A stretch of DNA of 6,844 nucleotides from JAJPHY01 sp040754475 (lineage in GTDB: Bacteria; Actinomycetota; UBA4738; HRBIN12). This document shows, piece after piece, positions 5,836 through 6,844 of the stretch (positions within the stretch are counted from its first letter, which is position 1; each line of letters begins with the position of its first letter). The notes under the pieces were generated by a model. That model saw nothing but the letters and a program-made list of their open reading frames with translations. It searched no databases and was not told the DNA's origin. A program made the translations under genes and the position numbers. Location: assembly GCA_040754475.1 (NCBI GenBank), contig JBFMCN010000056.1:1-6844 (forward strand), in the 5' to 3' direction.

Positions 5836-6844
5836 GGGTACACCGCCGCCGTGGGGAGACCGAGGGCCTCGTCCAGACCGGCCATCAGATTGAGGTTCTG
5901 TATCGCCTGCCCGGCGGCGCCCTTGACCAGGTTGTCCAGTGCCCCGGCGACGATCGCGGTCTCGGTCCGCGGATCTGCGACGGCCTGCAGCTCAACCACG
6001 TTCGAAGCGCGCGTGCGCTTCGTGTCGACCATGCCGCCAGGCGGCAGCACGCGAACGAACGGCCTGCCTGCGTACGCCCTCGCCAGGCACTCGGTGAGCG
6101 TCGTGCTCGTTGCGTCCTCCGCGAGGGGTGCATAGCAGGTCGTGAGCACCCCGCGCACCGACGGCACGAGGTGAGGGACGAACGAGACGCTGGCCTCGGA
6201 TCCGCTGGCCAGCTCGAGCGCACGTTCCATCTCAGGGGTGTGCTGGTGCCTCGGGACCCGGTACGGGCGGATGCTCTCCTCGGTCGCGGCGAAGCTCGTC
6301 TCCTCGGTGACGGTCTTCCCTGCACCCGACAGGCCCGTCTTGCCGTCCACGAGGATCGGCTCGGGTTCGATCAACCCGGCCGACAGCAAGGGGGCCAGAC
6401 CCAGGACCACCGGCGTTGGGAAGCATCCAGGGTTCGACAGGAGCCTCGCACCGCGGAGTTGGTCCCCGAAGAGCTCGGGCAGCCCATACACGGCCTTGTC
6501 AAGCCACTCGGGCGCCGGATGCTCAAATCCATACCACTCGGGATAGGCCGCCGCCGGGAGGCGGAAGTCGCCCGCGAGGTCGATCACGCGGACACCGGCG
6601 TCGAGGATCGCCGGGGCCACGTGCGCACTCGTGCCGTTGGGCAGTGCCAGGAGCGCGAACTCGAACTCACCGGCGGCGGCAGCCTCGGCGATCTCTGCGA
6701 GGGGCCTCACCCGTACCCCGGCGAGGTCCGATCCCGAGAGATGCGGGTGGATCTCGCTGAGCTCCTTCCCCGCCGAGCCGGCGCCCCCGAGCAAGGTGAT
6801 GCGGACTCCCGGGTGGGCCAGCAGCAGCCTCACCAGCTCCCCTC
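5832..6844 (-). CDS. argC: N-acetyl-gamma-glutamyl-phosphate reductase (5' end outside window)
   Basis: This enzyme reduces N-acetylglutamyl phosphate to the semialdehyde with NADPH. About 336 residues are visible. The frame is open to the right edge and reads GELVRLLLAHP, which is the end of the normal N-terminal GxxGYxGxEL dinucleotide-binding motif. So roughly a dozen residues and the start codon are missing, and the GTG at 6833 is an internal valine. Visible motifs are AGKELSEIHPHLSG, ALPNGTSA, DLAGDFRL, the active site SNPGCFPTP with the catalytic Cys codon at 6423-6425, RHQHTPEM with the expected catalytic His, PHLVPSVRGV, and the C-terminal KGAAGQAIQNLNLMAGL. It is the first visible gene of the operon, and its TGA overlaps the argJ GTG. 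The promoter and any ArgR operator lie off the window. Confidence 0.96.
   Translation of the reverse strand, partial: GELVRLLLAHPGVRITLLGGAGSAGKELSEIHPHLSGSDLAGVRVRPLAEIAEAAAAGEFEFALLALPNGTSAHVAPAILDAGVRVIDLAGDFRLPAAAYPEWYGFEHPAPEWLDKAVYGLPELFGDQLRGARLLSNPGCFPTPVVLGLAPLLSAGLIEPEPILVDGKTGLSGAGKTVTEETSFAATEESIRPYRVPRHQHTPEMERALELASGSEASVSFVPHLVPSVRGVLTTCYAPLAEDATSTTLTECLARAYAGRPFVRVLPPGGMVDTKRTRASNVVELQAVADPRTETAIVAGALDNLVKGAAGQAIQNLNLMAGLDEALGLPTAAVYP

Noticed and set aside
4594..6135. 513-codon open frame on the plus strand
   Set aside because: It lies antisense to clear argJ and argC and is composed of Arg/Pro/Ser-rich low-information sequence typical of shadow frames in high-GC DNA.

Overview
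This window holds most of an arginine biosynthesis operon from a GC-rich bacterium, with all genes on the minus strand. It was probably an actinobacterium (Actinomycetota). Three things point that way: very high GC by eye, GTG starts at two operon genes, and a neighbouring gene that encodes a DUF5319-type protein, a family I know from Actinobacteria. The class cannot be fixed from this sequence alone.

In transcription order (right to left) the layout is: argC (5' end cut by the window edge at 6844), argJ, argB, argR, argG, argH. A 159-nt intergenic stretch follows, then a DUF5319 family gene that runs off the left edge. The junctions argC/argJ, argJ/argB, argB/argR and argG/argH are each 4-nt ATGA or GTGA stop/start overlaps. 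Only argR/argG has a gap (34 nt), and it carries a strong Shine-Dalgarno sequence. This looks like one translationally coupled transcript. Its promoter and any ARG-box operator would lie upstream of argC, outside the window.

The genes cover acetyl transfer to glutamate (ArgJ), phosphorylation (ArgB) and reduction to the semialdehyde (ArgC), then conversion of citrulline to arginine (ArgG, ArgH). ArgR is the arginine-responsive repressor. argD (acetylornithine aminotransferase) and argF (ornithine carbamoyltransferase), which often sit between argB and argR in actinobacterial clusters, are absent. The cell must encode them elsewhere or obtain those steps another way.

No mobile element, CRISPR array, tRNA/rRNA or unfamiliar multi-gene system is visible. 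The region is largely ordinary. The points worth a second look are the missing argD/argF, a zinc-ribbon-like tail on the DUF5319 protein, and a few substitutions in conserved motifs of ArgH and ArgJ.
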